The notes under the pieces: model-generated | What the model saw: the letters and a program-made list of their open reading frames with translations, nothing else | The model's database searches: none | Told to the model about the DNA's origin: nothing | NCBI GenBank assembly: GCA_949130495.1 | Contig: OX422222.1 | Coordinates: 272,666,109 to 272,730,108 of the forward strand | DNA: 64,000 bases | Direction of reading: 5' to 3' | Source: Sambucus nigra | Taxonomy: Eukaryota > Streptophyta > Magnoliopsida > Dipsacales > Adoxaceae | In this document: positions 23,829 to 36,489 of the stretch, one piece after another | Layout of the letters: each line of letters starts with the position of its first letter | Numbering within the stretch: position 1 is the first letter of the stretch | Position numbers and translations under genes: made by a program

Positions 23829-25842
23829 ATGGATAACTTATATAATCGGATGCCCATCTTTGGTGGCACAAATTGTGCCTATTGAAAACCCCTATGAAAT
23901 CTTGTTTAAAAGCAATCGATGAAAGAGTTTTTCTCGTATGTGTAAAAGGGTGGACTCCTCCCACTATCACCATTGAAAATGTCATAAATGCCAAGACCGT
24001 GTGTGATTGGACTGATGATGAATTTAAGTGGAGTACCTATAAATCCTAAGGCCTTAGTGCTATTTCTGGAATCGTCACCCTCTACGAGTTCCAATGTATT
24101 GTGACGTGCACCACATCAAAAGAGGCATGGAATATCCTATAATTGACACATGAGGGTATGAACGCCGTTAAGGCGTCAAAATTTCCATATTTGACCATCC
24201 AGTTTTAGACTATCACTATGTTAGAGTCCAAATGTTTTGATGAGTGCTATACTAGGCTGTCGGACATAGTTAACATGAGTTTTAATTTGGGTGAGAAATT
24301 AATGATTCGAGAGTTGTGAAAAATATTTCAAGGTCATTCCCATCCCGATTTATTCCTAAGGTCAATGTTTTGAATTCTTTGGGTGTATTAGATTCACTTA
24401 GGTTAGAAGAACTCGTAGGAGACCTTCAAATTTATGAGATCGACAATGTTTCCCCAAACCATTAAGCCTAAGGATAGTGGGATAGCTTTAAATACTCAAG
24501 TTAATAAAAAAAGAAGAGATTTTATGAGTTTAATTCTGAGGGTGATGTTGAGTTAGATGACTTGGCCTTATTTGCTGAAAATTTTAAAAATTTTCTCAAA
24601 ATTTCCAAAGAAAATTCTTCCAATAAAAATATTTTTGAGAAAAACAAAAAGAAAGATGGGGTTAAGGATAACAGTAAGAAATAGGAAGAGATGATATGTT
24701 ATGAGTGCGAGGGAAAATGGTATAAAGCTTTTGAGTGCCCCACTATGCTAAAGAGAAAGGTCAAGAAAATTGCTACTACGGTCACTCTTAGCGATAGTGA
24801 CATCAAGTTGGATGATTTTGAGGATGAATCACCACATGAAAAGTGCGATTCTTTCATGGATAGTCACGTGAGCACATCTAGTTTGTCCCAGGATGATAAG
24901 GACACTTGTAAATGTGAGAGACTCAATGATGTTTCGATCTATTCGGGAGATACTGAGTGTGAGAGTGAGATTGGAAGTGAGGGTGAAGGTGATCTCCAAA
25001 AGGTGTTGAGAGATTTGTACATTGAGATGTTAAAAACTAAAAAGTTGAATAAGAAGTTAGGCCTTAAGGTGTTATATTTGGACAGAGAGATAAAAGTTTT
25101 GAGGTCCTATGAGGTATTGACGAGTTAACTCGAGAAGGTGAGAGTTTCTTTATGTGAGCAGTTGATCGTCTTAGGCTGGAAAAAGAGTGAATTGACCAAC
25201 ATAGTGGCAAGTCTTATGGGAGACGTTCAATCTTCATTGGAGACTCATGAGAAACTGGAAGACCATGTATCCCAACTCAAGAGAGATCTCGAACGTGCCC
25301 GGGAGGTTAAAGTCACTATAGAGGATACATATAAGAAGGTTGAAAAGATGCTACTCGGTCCCGCTTTAGGTAATGTTGAGAGACTATGAATAAGTTATGA
25401 CAGTGCGTTTACTTCCCATGTTGCACCTGAGTTGGATCCCGAGTTTGTGATCGAGTCGTATGGATATCAACCTATCCCACCTAGGCATCCATTTCCCCAT
25501 AGGAGAGCGCATCCTAAATATTTTGAGAGAGGTGTTCCTAGGAAAATTTATGTTTGTTCCCATTACAATAAAATAAGATAACTTAGGGAATTTTGTTTTA
25601 ATTTGGGTTATGCATCTTTTAGGTATTTACCTCGTTATGCTACTATACCTATTCACACACAAACACACGCACACACACACACTTCCACACATGTTACTCC
25701 ACGTGCTCCTGCACATAACGTGAGAGATTACGAGCATTTTCTAGAGCAAGTTGAGTATTTTGTCAAAACTTCACATGATTTTATGGATATTTTTCATAGG
25801 ACGTCACCACCTTTGGAAAAGACTTCCGAACCTAATAATTGA
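23829..25842 (+). pseudogene. Gag polyprotein of element II (UBN2-type, with zinc knuckles)
   Basis: ATG 23829 opens MDNLYNRMPIFGGTNCAY, the same start as gag of III, then hits a stop. Further pieces repeat the order of gag I: KGWTPPTITIENV, CFDECYTRLSDIVNMSFNLG, ELVGDLQIYEID, then the knuckle CYECEGKWYKAFEC at about 24693-24735 (His changed to Tyr), and an acidic coiled-coil-like stretch in clean frames at 24691-25128 and 25138-25389. The second knuckle near 25552 reads CSHYNKI, a stop, LREFC. The end at 25842 (SEPNN, stop) corresponds to the gag end of element I. Confidence 0.85.
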
Positions 25843-27030
25843 GGTTTAGATTCGTTTGCTAGCATAGGATGGTTTTTATGTTCATATCTTTATGCCTATT
25901 GCTTGTGTGTATGTCTTTGTATATTTTTTCATTCTGATATATTTTTCAAAAAATCCAAAAAGAGTCTTGCTTTACTTGAAAATTTTTGGACAAATACAAA
26001 AATATTTTATGTTCTTTTTAGAAAAATTGAAAAGCCAAAAAGATTTTATTTTTGATAATTTTTTTAAAAACACAAAAAAAATTCTATTTCTTTTAATACC
26101 ATATATGGATGGACATTTAGGATGACCAAGTCACAATATCATTCCATTATCCATGTGACTTTTTGATAGTGTTTTGAGACGCAACATCATTTCATTTATG
26201 TACTTTATAATGTTTGGAGTCATTAAGATGTCATTTGTGATTAGTTTCTATATATTTAACTCATGATTTTCTTTAATGCACACATGCATGAGTTTATTTG
26301 GTTATTGCACTTGTCTATCACATGTTGGTCAAATTGTTTTCTTCTCAATTATGCCTTTAAAATATTCCAAATCTGATAAAACGAGACAATGAAAGTCGTG
26401 CATATAAGAACCGTTGCCAATAAGAATTTATTTTATATTGAAAAAATTGAGGGTACATATGAAACGACTCTGAGAGGAATGTGAATTTTTCCTAAAAGAC
26501 ACCTTTTGGAAAGAGTTTGAGAAAAAAATTAAGGCAATAAAGAGATAACATGCCAAAAGGGGCCAAATAGTTTAGTTCGATTGATCTTTTAGAAGAAAAA
26601 ATAGAAAATAAGATCGTGTTTATCTTTTGAGGGAGTTTGGTTGGAAATCAACAGGTTTGCACGTCTTGATAAAGTCTTGAAAAAATATTACATAGTTTTA
26701 GACGTTATTGGTGTGAAAATCATTTTAGACTTTGATTTCTTGATTATATTTAGTCAATATCATATGTATTCAATAGTTTTACCCCTAAGGATGATTTTGA
26801 GTTCATTCGTTAGAAATATCCAAAATTCATTGGGCACATATGTTGTGATTGTTTGAGTTGATTTTCCTATCGAATTTGTTTACACTCATTCATTCCGTTT
26901 TCACATTTTGGTTATCTTAGTGTTAATTCATGGTGTGTTGTTCTGTAAAATTTTTTTTTTCTTGAAAAATATTTGAAAAATCAAAAATTATTTTTGGAGC
27001 CTTTTGAGTTTATCCTTGAATGAGCTTATT

Positions 27031-27118
<88 letters not shown>

Positions 27119-27511
27119 GATGATTTTCTATGCTAGTTGTGACCCAATCCGAATTAATTATGTTTTATTATTTTCCGTGTCCATTTCGGACAAATAAAAA
27201 GGTAGAGAACGAATTATGAATTATGGGTGAGAATTGAATTGATTTGATATATCTTGATTTGATTTATGTTGTTTATCTCATTTCAAACTTGATACGTCAT
27301 GAAGGTATTTTCTTTATCTATTGCGTGTAGGACTTTGATAAGCAATTGAAGAGCACACAAAATATTATCAAGAGCAAACGATTTGAAAGTTGATGATTTT
27401 TGAAGACTTATATATTTAGTATTTTTCCACTTTTGGGTTCATGAGAGGGTATTATATTTTTATAGGATATTTGCTGATAATTCGAATTGTTTTTATGTTG
27501 TACCAAAATAG
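25843..27511 (+). other. 3' noncoding region of element II
   Basis: It is co-linear with 16119-17762 of element I: CAAAAA/GATTTT-rich stretch, ATGGATGGACATTTAGGATGACC, CAAGTCACAATATCATTCCAT. No pol sequence is present. An AT microsatellite occupies 27033-27114. Inner purine motifs (AAAAAGGTAGAGAA near 27195 and ATGGGTGAGAATTG near 27222) match the extra polypurine-like motifs of element I. Confidence 0.7.
27033..27114. repeat. (AT)n microsatellite, about 41 units
   Basis: An uninterrupted AT dinucleotide run of about 82 bases lies in the 3' region of element II. Element I lacks it at the equivalent place, so it expanded after the two diverged. Confidence 0.95.
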
Positions 27512-27526
27512 CCATAGGGGAAAATT
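27512..27526 (+). other. Polypurine tract of element II
   Basis: CCATAGGGGAAAATT immediately precedes the TGTAAGA start of the right LTR. Confidence 0.75.
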
Positions 27527-28451
27527 TGTAAGAAAATATTTTCCATCTAGTCCCTAGTTCCAAGTTTACATCGTGTATGGCATATCCTGTTCCAACCATC
27601 AAGGCATTGAAGTTAAAAAATTTTAAAAGACGGAACCGAATCTCAAGCATCTTTAACATCTATGCAACATGAGGTATACTTTGGTATGGATTTAGTTTTG
27701 TGTTACTTAGATTTTTTTACTAAGTATTAGGATACTTTTTATAAGCTATTTTTTACAAAATGAGGTGTTTTTCAAACTTAAAATATTTTCTAAGATACCT
27801 TCAGGCGAGATTTAAAAAATTGTTTCTATCGTTCAAACAACATGGCTATGTCGTTAAAATGACATTAAGATCTCGTTCTAACGAGATTCCACCGCATCAA
27901 TTTTTTTGTTTGCCTATGAAAACAAGTTTCGTGAAGCTTTTTGATTTAGACTTTTATTTTATGCAAACTGCAAATTAGTCATCACTTTTTAATGAGAAAG
28001 TGTTTTTGATTAACAAAACGTAATTGCGACTCAAACACTTCTGTAACAAAGTTTATTCTGGTGGAGTGTTGTCTCTACTGATCCTCGAGGGTATTCACTA
28101 CTGAAAGAGATACTGTGATTCTTGTGATTCTCGAGGGAGTTATTGATGCATCAAGTTTACAGTCTTTGTGGGTTCTTACAGGAATTCATTGAAAATTTCT
28201 TTATTGCATTGTAAGTTACGAGTCGTGAACATTAGTGAAATAAAGTTTTTTTTCCGATTGCATGATTTATTGTTTTATTTATTGAATCACATGGATGCAT
28301 GTTTAGGGTTTAATTAAAATTGGATTTTTCTGAGATTGACATCTAGTTAAATAAGTTAACTTTATTTAAATATTACGAACTCTCAAATTGGTATCACATT
28401 CACTTTCACAAATTGATATAAGAGCTTTTAGCTCGGGATTTTACCTCTTGA
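27527..28451 (+). repeat. Right LTR of element II
   Basis: It runs from TGTAAGAAAATATTTTCC to TTTTACCTCTTGA. It includes CGTTCAAACAAC, GTCGTTAAAATGACATT and CTCGTTCTAACGAGATT near 27830-27890, the palindrome family also seen in LTRs I and III. The terminal CA is mutated to GA. Confidence 0.85.
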
Positions 28452-28860
28452 CCCGGTGTGACATTGCAACTAGGTACATCTCTTGCCCTAAAACGGTGAA
28501 GGATATGGACCTACTGTAACAATAAACATAGGCTCTATACATAGCTAGCTAATCTATCCCTAAGATAACGCCATACTCAGATATATCTAACACAAATAAG
28601 TTTGCCACAATTTTAAGTCTCCCAATATTAATCCATATATCTATGCACACTGAACATATAGGTGCCCCTCAACCCATGGGTGAATTAATATAAATTACTA
28701 TATTGAATGCAAAGTCAATCATCCTTGACTCCCGAGCAAAACAAGTACTAACAAATGAATGTGATGCACAAGTATTAAATAAAATACACTATACATGTCC
28801 AAAAACAGAGAATGGATCCTCCCTTACTTGAACTTGTGTTGGTCCCTCCCCAAGTGAAAC
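28452..28860 (-). pseudogene. Aspartic protease of chromovirus B
   Basis: Read on the minus strand, NTCASHSFVSTCFA near 28730-28775 corresponds to the DTGASHSFI active site, with Asp changed to Asn and Gly to Cys. VLDISEYGVILGID near 28550-28590 matches the VLDM..FDVILGMDWL block. It therefore cannot be catalytic. Element II breaks the chain just after this domain. Confidence 0.8.
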
Positions 28861-30118
28861 ATGGTACACGCGCCTATACTATAACTGTGGTTGTTGCCCT
28901 TGGGGAGGGGGTTGATAGAGCTTGTAGTTCTGGCACTGCAATATCTGGTGGGGATAGAACTTATTGACATTGACCTTATGGTGCCTGATACCCAAGTTGT
29001 CTACCTGCTCCAGTGCTCCCAAATTACCCTGGGGGAACCTCTTCACTATATGAAACTTATCTCTATAAACATAAAAATTTATGTGAAATCTATACATATC
29101 TGGTCGTTGGCCCTACAATCATTGACCCTATTACTACTGCCCTGATGGCCTCTTTGCTTCTAGTCCTGGCCCTGCTAGCCCTTCTTGTTTCAATCATCAA
29201 AATCCTTATACCTCTTATACTAATAACCCGCCTGTGACCCCTTAAACTGTCGGGTTCCCTGACTACTGTTCCCATTTGTCTTACCCTACTAGTTTGACAT
29301 CTCTGCACTAGTTCTCTTCTCCCCCTTATTCTTCTAAAAATATCAGTGATCTTGACAATATAGCAAAGCGGCATTCACCATCTGTGTATAAGTGGTAAAA
29401 GTCGGATTTTCCAACAAAAATATCCTGATGTGTTAAGCTGACCTTAACACAAACTTCTCCATCTTGTTTTCTTCAGTGTTTACCTCGTCCTCAGCAAAAT
29501 AAGATAATATGATAAACTTATCCTCATATTCTACTACCATGCCACCTTCTTGCTTAAGGTCTATGAACTTCTTCCTCATCTTTGATTTCATAGATGTTGG
29601 GAAATACCTTCCCTCAAACTTGATCCAAGACTCATTAATAGTCAATATCTCCCACTCCTCTAGTGTGGTGACATACTCCCACCACTATAAGGATGCCCCT
29701 ACCTATTCGAAATGAAGCTAACATCTATTTGTGCATTGGCTTGCACTCAACCAACCTCAAGTTTCATTAAATGTCCTTCTTTCACTGACTGACCACTAAT
29801 ATATCTGGAGTTCTAGAAAACTCTGGCACGAGGCCCTAAGTGAAGGCCTCCCTAGATCTATCCCATACTGATCCTTATGCTTGATCAAGTAGGTCCACCT
29901 ATTGTAGGGGGTGGCTACTACTGTGGTGGCTAAAAATGCTATGGCGTAGCGGCCATTGCAATAGAGACTGCCTGTGTCACAATCATGGCAATATCTGCTA
30001 GATTAACCACGAGTGGGGATGGTGTTGGCTGTGGATGTGGCTACAACTCTTGTTGAGCCCTTTCCTCTACAACCTGTGTGGTGACACGTCGTGGTCTAAC
30101 TCGCCTACCATTTTCCAT
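28860..30118 (-). pseudogene. Gag of chromovirus B
   Basis: The start is taken as the minus-strand ATG at 30118, giving MENGRRVRPRRVTTQVVEER, an Arg-rich N-terminus usual for chromovirus Gag. The capsid part at 29433-29645 reads WIKFEGRYFPTSMKSKMRKK and EYEDKFIILSYFAEDEVNTE, the W..F...YFP.......F..LKQ...V.EY...F..LS..AP..V.TE pattern. The zinc knuckle near 29040-29080 survives as YVYRDKFHIVKRF, with its cysteines replaced. Several stops interrupt the N-terminal half. Confidence 0.8.
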
Positions 30119-30256
30119 TTGAAAGAAAACAAGGTTCATATTAGTAACATATCGCAAAGAGTCAAATAAATTCCTAATGGTAGGCTCTCATATCAAAGAA
30201 TGCAATGCTGAATGTAATGAATGCAACATAGATCCTAACGACGCTAGAACCTAGAT

Positions 30257-30268
30257 GCTTTGATACAA
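30257..30268 (-). other. Primer binding site of chromovirus B
   Basis: The minus strand reads TTGTATCAAAGC followed by ATCTAGGTTCTAG. This is a mutated TTGGTATCAGAGC, the initiator methionine tRNA type used by Tekay elements, two bases inside the right LTR. Confidence 0.75.
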
Positions 30269-30270
30269 AT

Positions 30271-32839
30271 TATAACAAACCCAATTTTCCACGTAAAGGT
30301 TGGTCCAACACAATATGCCGAAGATAGGGCTTATCTAATAATCTATATAATTCACAGCTTCAAAACCATAATATGACATTTATAAATTCTAAATCAATAT
30401 GCAGCATGAATCATTTGAATGATAGCTAATAATAAATAAGTTAAACACCCAACTATTAATAAAACCACCAACATAAGTATAACTGATCTAAAAAATACTG
30501 AATAGTAAACTTCGGTCTTATGCCCATACAATGCCTGAAATAATAAAATAACTATAAGGGATATAACAAACTAAAGTAGAGTCAATCAAACTGGAGTAAC
30601 TGATAAGCAAGTATGACTGCAAGTTTTATCTCCAGTCAGACATGTTGTTCTTGTCTAGGCAAACTTGGGGGGAAAATATTTTATAATTTGGGTTAGCTCC
30701 CTAGAATTGCAAGAAATATCTTACGAAATCAAAATGCAGTTATGCAGTTAATTCACATTATACACCACCCACTGGCCCTCACATGTAATAAGTACCTGAC
30801 CCCTCATCTAAGTGCAATACTATATGCATATCAACCCAAGTCCCAATTATGAAATCTAATCATTACAACAATAATATAACATTCAATGCATTTGGTAAAA
30901 TTCATACATTGAATCAAAACATCCACACATATGATTCTAGTTCCGATAGTAACCCTTACAATATTACCGACAAGAAATAACATATCATCTGTTATACATT
31001 TTCATGGTATTGGGTTAATTATCAATTGTCTACATCATTTGAGTACAAAGATTTAATCTCAATTAATTCATATAATTATATATGTCCTTATATATATATA
31101 TGACACATAAAGGCATCTACCTTCAGTGCCCCATTCGTGCTATATTGGTAAGTCCAGAGGAGTCCCTTATCCAAACAGACATCACAAAAGACACACAAGT
31201 GGGGCGGTCCCTATGCAGTACAAAATTGCATGGTCCATACCCCTGATAGTAACAACGGATACCACCTCTATACCTACCTCCTCGTAAGTGGCACTTCCAT
31301 GTAGGACCTAAAATAATGACCTACACAACATCTATCCCACCTGTGCTGATGCGTTCTACAGTTTCGAGACGTACGCAACCCCAATCGATAAGACATCTAT
31401 GAACATGGGTATGTTACCACAAATAAATAAATACGTATTTTTATCACACAATATTTATAGGTAATTAACACTACAGTTACCCCCAAGAAATCTCATATGT
31501 CTCCAGTTAATATTCTTACTTTAGGAAATAAATATCCACTTAATTGTCAATAACCTCAATAGTGAATGGTGACATAAACTATTTTTAATTAAATATCCAC
31601 TCACTTGGATAACTTCCCACATACTTGCTTAAGTTCGTAAAAGTTATTCGTACATTTTTTAGGTCCTAACTTGACCCAAACCCAAAAGGATAGTTCAAAT
31701 GAAATTGTAATTCATTTGAACAAAATCTATAGTTTTTTTCGAACGATATCACATCTCATTCGAATGAAAGGCTATTCTCATTCGAACGACCTTCGAACAA
31801 GTTTTTATACAACTCTTTATCCAAATTTCATCCCAATTCTTTATCCAACTTTATTTTAATGAATATAAGTTCCTCGTGATCTACCAACACTTTTTAGATG
31901 ATTATCTGCACGATTTAACATAAGATTATTCCCCAAAATCTCAGAAAATTAATCCAACCTTAGAGTTCATCTAACCCAATATTTTTGGTCAAATTTCCTA
32001 TGTAGTCGTTCTCAGATAGCGAGGCTTCATACATGAATTATAATCGTCAATTCAGTACTCCTACAATATGTGTTCTAAGGTTTAATTCCTCATCAACATG
32101 ATATTAAATTTTTGAGTTTTTCACCAATTAGTTTAATCCTTAAACATCATAGTTGAAAATTTATTCTTCAAATTCATAAAGTTCATCCCAATTATTCAAA
32201 TCGTCAATTTGACGACCCTGAAATTGCTATGAAAAATACATAAGTGAATTAAGAAATAAATTGAAAATCGATTTAGCAAGAGAATTCTTGCCTTAGACTA
32301 TCGATTGAGGATCTCCTCCTCTTGGATCCTTGATCTTCCTCCATTATCTATACCGAGAAATCTCTCCAATGGGTGTAGGTCTACTAAGGTTGTGTTGTGG
32401 TGGATGGAAAATGACTTATTAATAGTTAATTATTCTAATATAATCACTAATCCCGAGCTACCCATAATCCCCCACCTTTGGGCCCTTAAACAAGCCCGAA
32501 ACCAGACTTTGATCGACCCAATAACTCCCTTATGGTATATATTTTCCCCGGACCTAAATTTAGATGTCTAAAAAATCGAACCGAGATGCCAAATCATCCC
32601 AGAACGTGCCCAAAATATATCTACTCAAATTACACATTTTATTATGAAGACACACCACATAACAATAATTTAATTAACATGCAATTTATTTTCTCTGATT
32701 AAACTTAACATGCATAGATGAATCACATAAGTACGCAATTACAACCAAGCAATTTATTAATGAGTTTATTTAATTAAATTCTACCAGATTACGCTAATTT
32801 CTACTGATTTAATTTATTATGAAAATACAGGATATTACA
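30271..32839 (-). repeat. Right (5') LTR of chromovirus B, about 2.6 kb
   Basis: It is uninterrupted and longer than the left LTR. On the plus strand it starts TATAACAAACCCAATTTTCC and ends GGATATTACA, the reverse of the TGTAATATCC LTR start. The inner plus-strand edge is TA rather than the expected TG in both copies. Blocks at about 30655-30943 and 31045-31440 are absent from the left LTR. The open frame at 32305-32571 has no recognisable motif and is judged accidental. Confidence 0.9.
31690..31800. promoter_or_regulatory. Cluster of TTCGAA-cored palindromes in the right LTR of B
   Basis: AGTTCAAATGAAAT, ATTCATTTGAAC, TTTCGAACGATAT, CTCATTCGAATGAAA and CTCATTCGAACGACC follow in about 110 bases. 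The sub-stretch from 31739 resembles 48965-49010 in the Sirevirus III LTR: over the first 36 columns from GAACGA, 28 are identical, and seven of the eight differences are transitions. Confidence 0.7.
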
Positions 32840-34180
32840 TCATTTATTCATAAAGACAAAAGCAAGACTCCCTCAACAAAAAGTCATTTACTCATTTAAA
32901 CCTTTTTTCCATTTCTTTACTTGTCTTTCCTTTTATTTATTTTTATCGTTTTTCTTCTTTTTCTTCCAAGTAGTTTGTAAGGTATGTTTACTGTAATTCT
33001 CTTTACATTTTATGAGAAGTTCCTTTTTGCTATAACTTGCTTTATATTCCTTAGTGTAAATTGTTTTCTTGTAATGTGTAGTTATCTCATTTCACTATGT
33101 AATTTATTTCGAACCTTCTTTTCGCCTTTCTTTTTGAATTGTACATCTTTAACTCTAAATTCTAGTTGATTTAGTTTACAAACTTATTTAGTACTCACTG
33201 AAAAGTCTCCTTAATTGGATAATCAATCTTCTTAATTTAAGTATTGAACGGTGCACAATTGTCTAATTATTGGAAGACAAAGATAATCAAATGGTTGGAA
33301 AGACCATAACCATGCATGGCACGCTCGCACACAATCAAAACACATAAACTAACAAAGACTACAAAACATATTTTTTCATGCCTATTGAGATGATAATGAT
33401 ATGTTCGTGTTTATCATTCCTAGCGCACAAATTATCAAAATGATAAAACAAGTCTTTCCTATTAATAATGATTTAGACCAATATTTTGTAAGTGATGATT
33501 CAAAGGTTTATGAGACCAACGGTTAAAAGTCTCAATTTTTTGAGACAAATTTTAATTCTTTTTTCTAAAATCTTTGCAATTTAGTTGTAATAGTCCCTCT
33601 CACACCAAACTTCGACAAAGGCATTATTTGGGCAAAATGTATTGGCAAAGAAAATGCCACATATTTACATAACACATGTGATGATGATCCTCAACCATTT
33701 TCATTACAAAGTTGGAATTCTAATTTTTAACTTAGGGGGTGGAAGTTCATCAAAATATTTCAAAACTTGGGGTGTTCAAAAAATGGGTGTTCAAACCAGA
33801 TTTTGGACTATAAGAAGATGTTAAAACATTTATAGAGCTTTAGTTAAAAATTTCCCGAATATATGCTCAGAAGACAATGGAAATATCATCCATTTACTAT
33901 GATGTTTATCATCTGAATCAACTCTTATTGATGGTTAACTACAATGGTTCTTAGTAAGAATTGGGTAGGACGCTATTTCTACAAGATTTTTAGACCAATT
34001 GGATTGAAAACTATGGGTCTATGGTCATCGGGAATAAACCAGAATACAACTAATTGGAATCTTATAGTCTTGAAAATATCCTTGATTTCATTCTTGGGTT
34101 CGGCACTCACCCAAAGCATATTTTTGGAAAAATGGTTATAACTCTCTCTATAGATGTCCAAATTATGAACTATTTTCTCG
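32840..34180. other. AT-rich intergenic DNA, no gene recognised
   Basis: About 1.3 kb without motifs of any retroelement domain. The short open frames (32984-33169, 33642-33824, 33944-34141) are hydrophobic or low-complexity and overlap on both strands without pattern. Confidence 0.4.
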
Positions 34181-34457
34181 CATTAGAAGCATAACTTATA
34201 GATCTTTCTTTTGGTTTATGACTTGTTTTCTAGTTCCAAATACACAGATAATGCCGTACTTGGGAAGTCAAATTAAAATTTTGAACTGTTACTATGTTTG
34301 GTTTAGTCCAGATGAAGATTCATTCATTGCATTAGAAGCTTGACTTTTATATCTTTCTTTTGGTATATGACTTGTTTTCTAGTTCAAAATACACTAATAA
34401 CACCAAGCTTGATAATTCAGGTTAAATTTTTGGACTATTATAGTATGTTAAATAGTA
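34181..34457 (+). repeat. 149-bp direct duplication
   Basis: CATTAGAAGCATAACTTATA...TCTTTCTTTTGGTTTATGAC...TTTTCTAGTTCCAAATACAC begins at 34181. A matching version (CATTAGAAGCTTGACTTTTA...GGTATATGAC...TAGTTCAAAATACAC) begins at 34330. The two are in the same orientation. Confidence 0.8.
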
Positions 34458-34870
34458 TTATTCACCATCTTTAGTAACTTTTGAAGGTAAAATATATTGC
34501 ATTTATTCAATATCTTTGGGGACCCTGCGAAGGTTAATTTCTTTTTATTATTCACCATCTTTTGTGACATTCAAAAGTAAAAAATATTGCAATTATTTAC
34601 AAACTTTGGTGACCTTAGAAGTTTAAAATGTTTGTGATTATTCACTATCTTTGGAAACCTTTAAAGGTAATTTTTTTCAATTATTCACTATCTTTGGAAA
34701 CCTTGTGATTATTCACAATCTTTAGTAACCTTTGAAGGTAAAAAATACTATAATTATTCTTCATCTTTGGTGACTTTTCAAAGTTTAATACTTTGGTTAG
34801 ATTTCACCATACCTTGTGACCTTTAAAGTTAAGAGGTTTGAGGTTATTCACCTTATTTGGTTATGATAGA
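34458..34870 (+). repeat. 45-bp minisatellite, about nine units
   Basis: The marker TTATTCACCATCTTTGGTGACC and its variants starts at 34458, 34503, 34548, 34593, 34638, 34681, 34709, 34754, about 34799 and 34844. Spacings are 45, 45, 45, 45, 43, 28, 45, 45 and 45. Units end with AAGGTAAAATAT-type sequence. One unit is shortened by 17 bases. Forty-five is a multiple of three but stops occur in all frames, so coding is unlikely. Confidence 0.9.
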
Positions 34871-34919
34871 GGTTGAAACTAAGAAATAAATTATGCTATT
34901 TTTTAATATGAGTTTTTTT

Positions 34920-36467
34920 TGCGAAATAATAATCGGGATTGACTTTTTAAAATGAGAAAAAGATTCAACCCTAATATCTTTGATTAATTATGCATTTCAA
35001 AGAAAAACAAGAACTAGGTTTAAACAATGGACCCAAGGTTTCAAGAGACCAATACCATAGCGAATTATGTTGGGATTTGTATGAGGAGAAATATGTTGAT
35101 GATGATGTACATCTTACTTAAATTTTAATTATCCAAAATCTTATTAGAATGCTCCAAACATCTATAATCTTATATCATATGATCCATCCAAAGTAGGCAC
35201 CGTGTGTGGGCACTTTTGAAGATGAAGTGGTGGTGAGATATGAGAAAAATCACATTCTCTCTCCTCATCCCTTCAAAAGAATGTGAATAGTATCTTCCTC
35301 TCTATCTTTAACCTTCCTTAATGGTATAGTTAACCTAAAACCCTATCTTATACCAATATAAATAGGTACAAGTCATGGGATTTAATAATACTAGGCTTCC
35401 AAAGCATTTCGGCCCTACTACTTGAGAAATAGACTAAACTAGGTACACAAGACAAATAATTAAATTAAAATCTAAATAAATACTGGAAAATCTCATTTAC
35501 AATTATAATAATAATTTCCTATCTTTATTTAATAACAATTAACTTAGCTAAATAATCATGATTGCACTCCAATTTAATTATCTTCAAAATCACTTCAGAT
35601 ATAAAGCGTTTTTTTTGCAAAGTTAATTATAATAAATAATATGATTGCCCATGTTAAATTTACAATACCCTTTTGGTTAAATATATTTGCCTCTAATTGA
35701 TTTTAACCAGCATTTAATCAATTCCTTGATTCTCAGACTTAAGTTATTTGGTACTCCACCAAAATTGTAAAATAATTCACCGACCGAGTTTTACTGGTGG
35801 AAATAAAAACATATAAGTCTATCAAGGGGTGCCACAATCCAAGATATCCATAGGATGCAGATTCCTCCAAATTATGATCTTAAACCTACTCACGTAACTG
35901 TTACCCCATGTTTGGGGATAATTTGACCCAATATAAAATCATATCGTACCCATAGAAATTAAATTAATATTTGCAGAAGGATTTAAATATTTATAATTCG
36001 TGGGATTAGATGTCTATGCTCTATTTTCAAAGGTGTGAGATTGCATGAGTCTAATAAAGACATCCCTTAGACTTAAATCTCATGAGTGGTCTTGATTAAT
36101 ACATTCTTGCATGCACCGATCACACTCATCTATTTAACTATCATATAACTTCTCAAAACGTCATACAAGTTTCCATGGTTTGAGATAAACTACTAGGATT
36201 GCATTGCAACTATTCCAATATTATGTCAATTCTCTATCTAGGTTGTGAACTTTTCAGTAGTGTTAGAAACTGAATTAAAATCTCATGTGATCAATCCGAA
36301 CCCAACTCATCGAAATTCCTACTGAGCTATATTGATCGACATCTCTACAATATATTGAAACCAAATATAAGGAAATGTTATAACCATGATTATTATTTCA
36401 AAATGAATTTACACACACTTACTTAAAAGTAAACGTCGTATATGGTTTTAAGAATAAAATTGCAACA
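34920..36467 (-). repeat. Left (3') LTR of copia IV
   Basis: On the plus strand it starts TGCGAAATAATAATCGGGATTG, matching TGGGAAATAATAATCGGGATTG at 41868. It ends AAAATTGCAACA, the reverse of the minus-strand start TGTTGCAATTTTATTC. Shared segments include AAGAACTA(G/T)GTTTAAA and GGCTTCCAAA(G/T)...ACTTGAG(A/T)AAT. Confidence 0.8.
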
Positions 36468-36485
36468 ATCTCCTATTTAGTCTTG
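36468..36485 (-). other. Polypurine tract of copia IV
   Basis: On the minus strand GACTAAATAGGAGAT directly precedes the LTR start TGTTGC. It resembles the usual copia tract CAAGTGGGAGATTGTTGG. Confidence 0.7.
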
Positions 36486-36489
36486 AAAA

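Larger units (their letters stand above)
22683..28451 (+). mobile_element. Sirevirus-like element II, gag-only, inserted between protease and RT of B
   Basis: LTRs at 22683-23712 and 27527-28451 flank a primer site, a gag region and a polypurine tract; pol is absent, as in element I. The gag-to-3'-region junction (ATTGAGGTTTAGA...TTGCTAGCATAGGATG) is the same as in element I. The host reading continues as protease on the right flank and RT on the left flank of the minus strand. A 5-bp target duplication is not clear: the left flank is ATGCG and the right flank CCCGG, with uncertain ends. Confidence 0.85.
11984..32839 (-). mobile_element. Ty3/gypsy element B, Tekay/Del-type chromovirus carrying nested elements
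   Basis: Read on the minus strand: LTR, methionine-tRNA type primer site, gag, protease, RT, RNase H, integrase, chromodomain-like tail, polypurine tract, LTR. The two LTRs are clearly homologous. The LTR begins TGTAATA on the minus strand. Without elements I and II the copy would be about 9.3 kb, fitting Tekay elements with LTRs of 2-3 kb. Stops occur throughout pol. The 5-base sequences next to the two ends (CCATC and, after 32839, TCATT) do not form a clear target duplication. Confidence 0.9.
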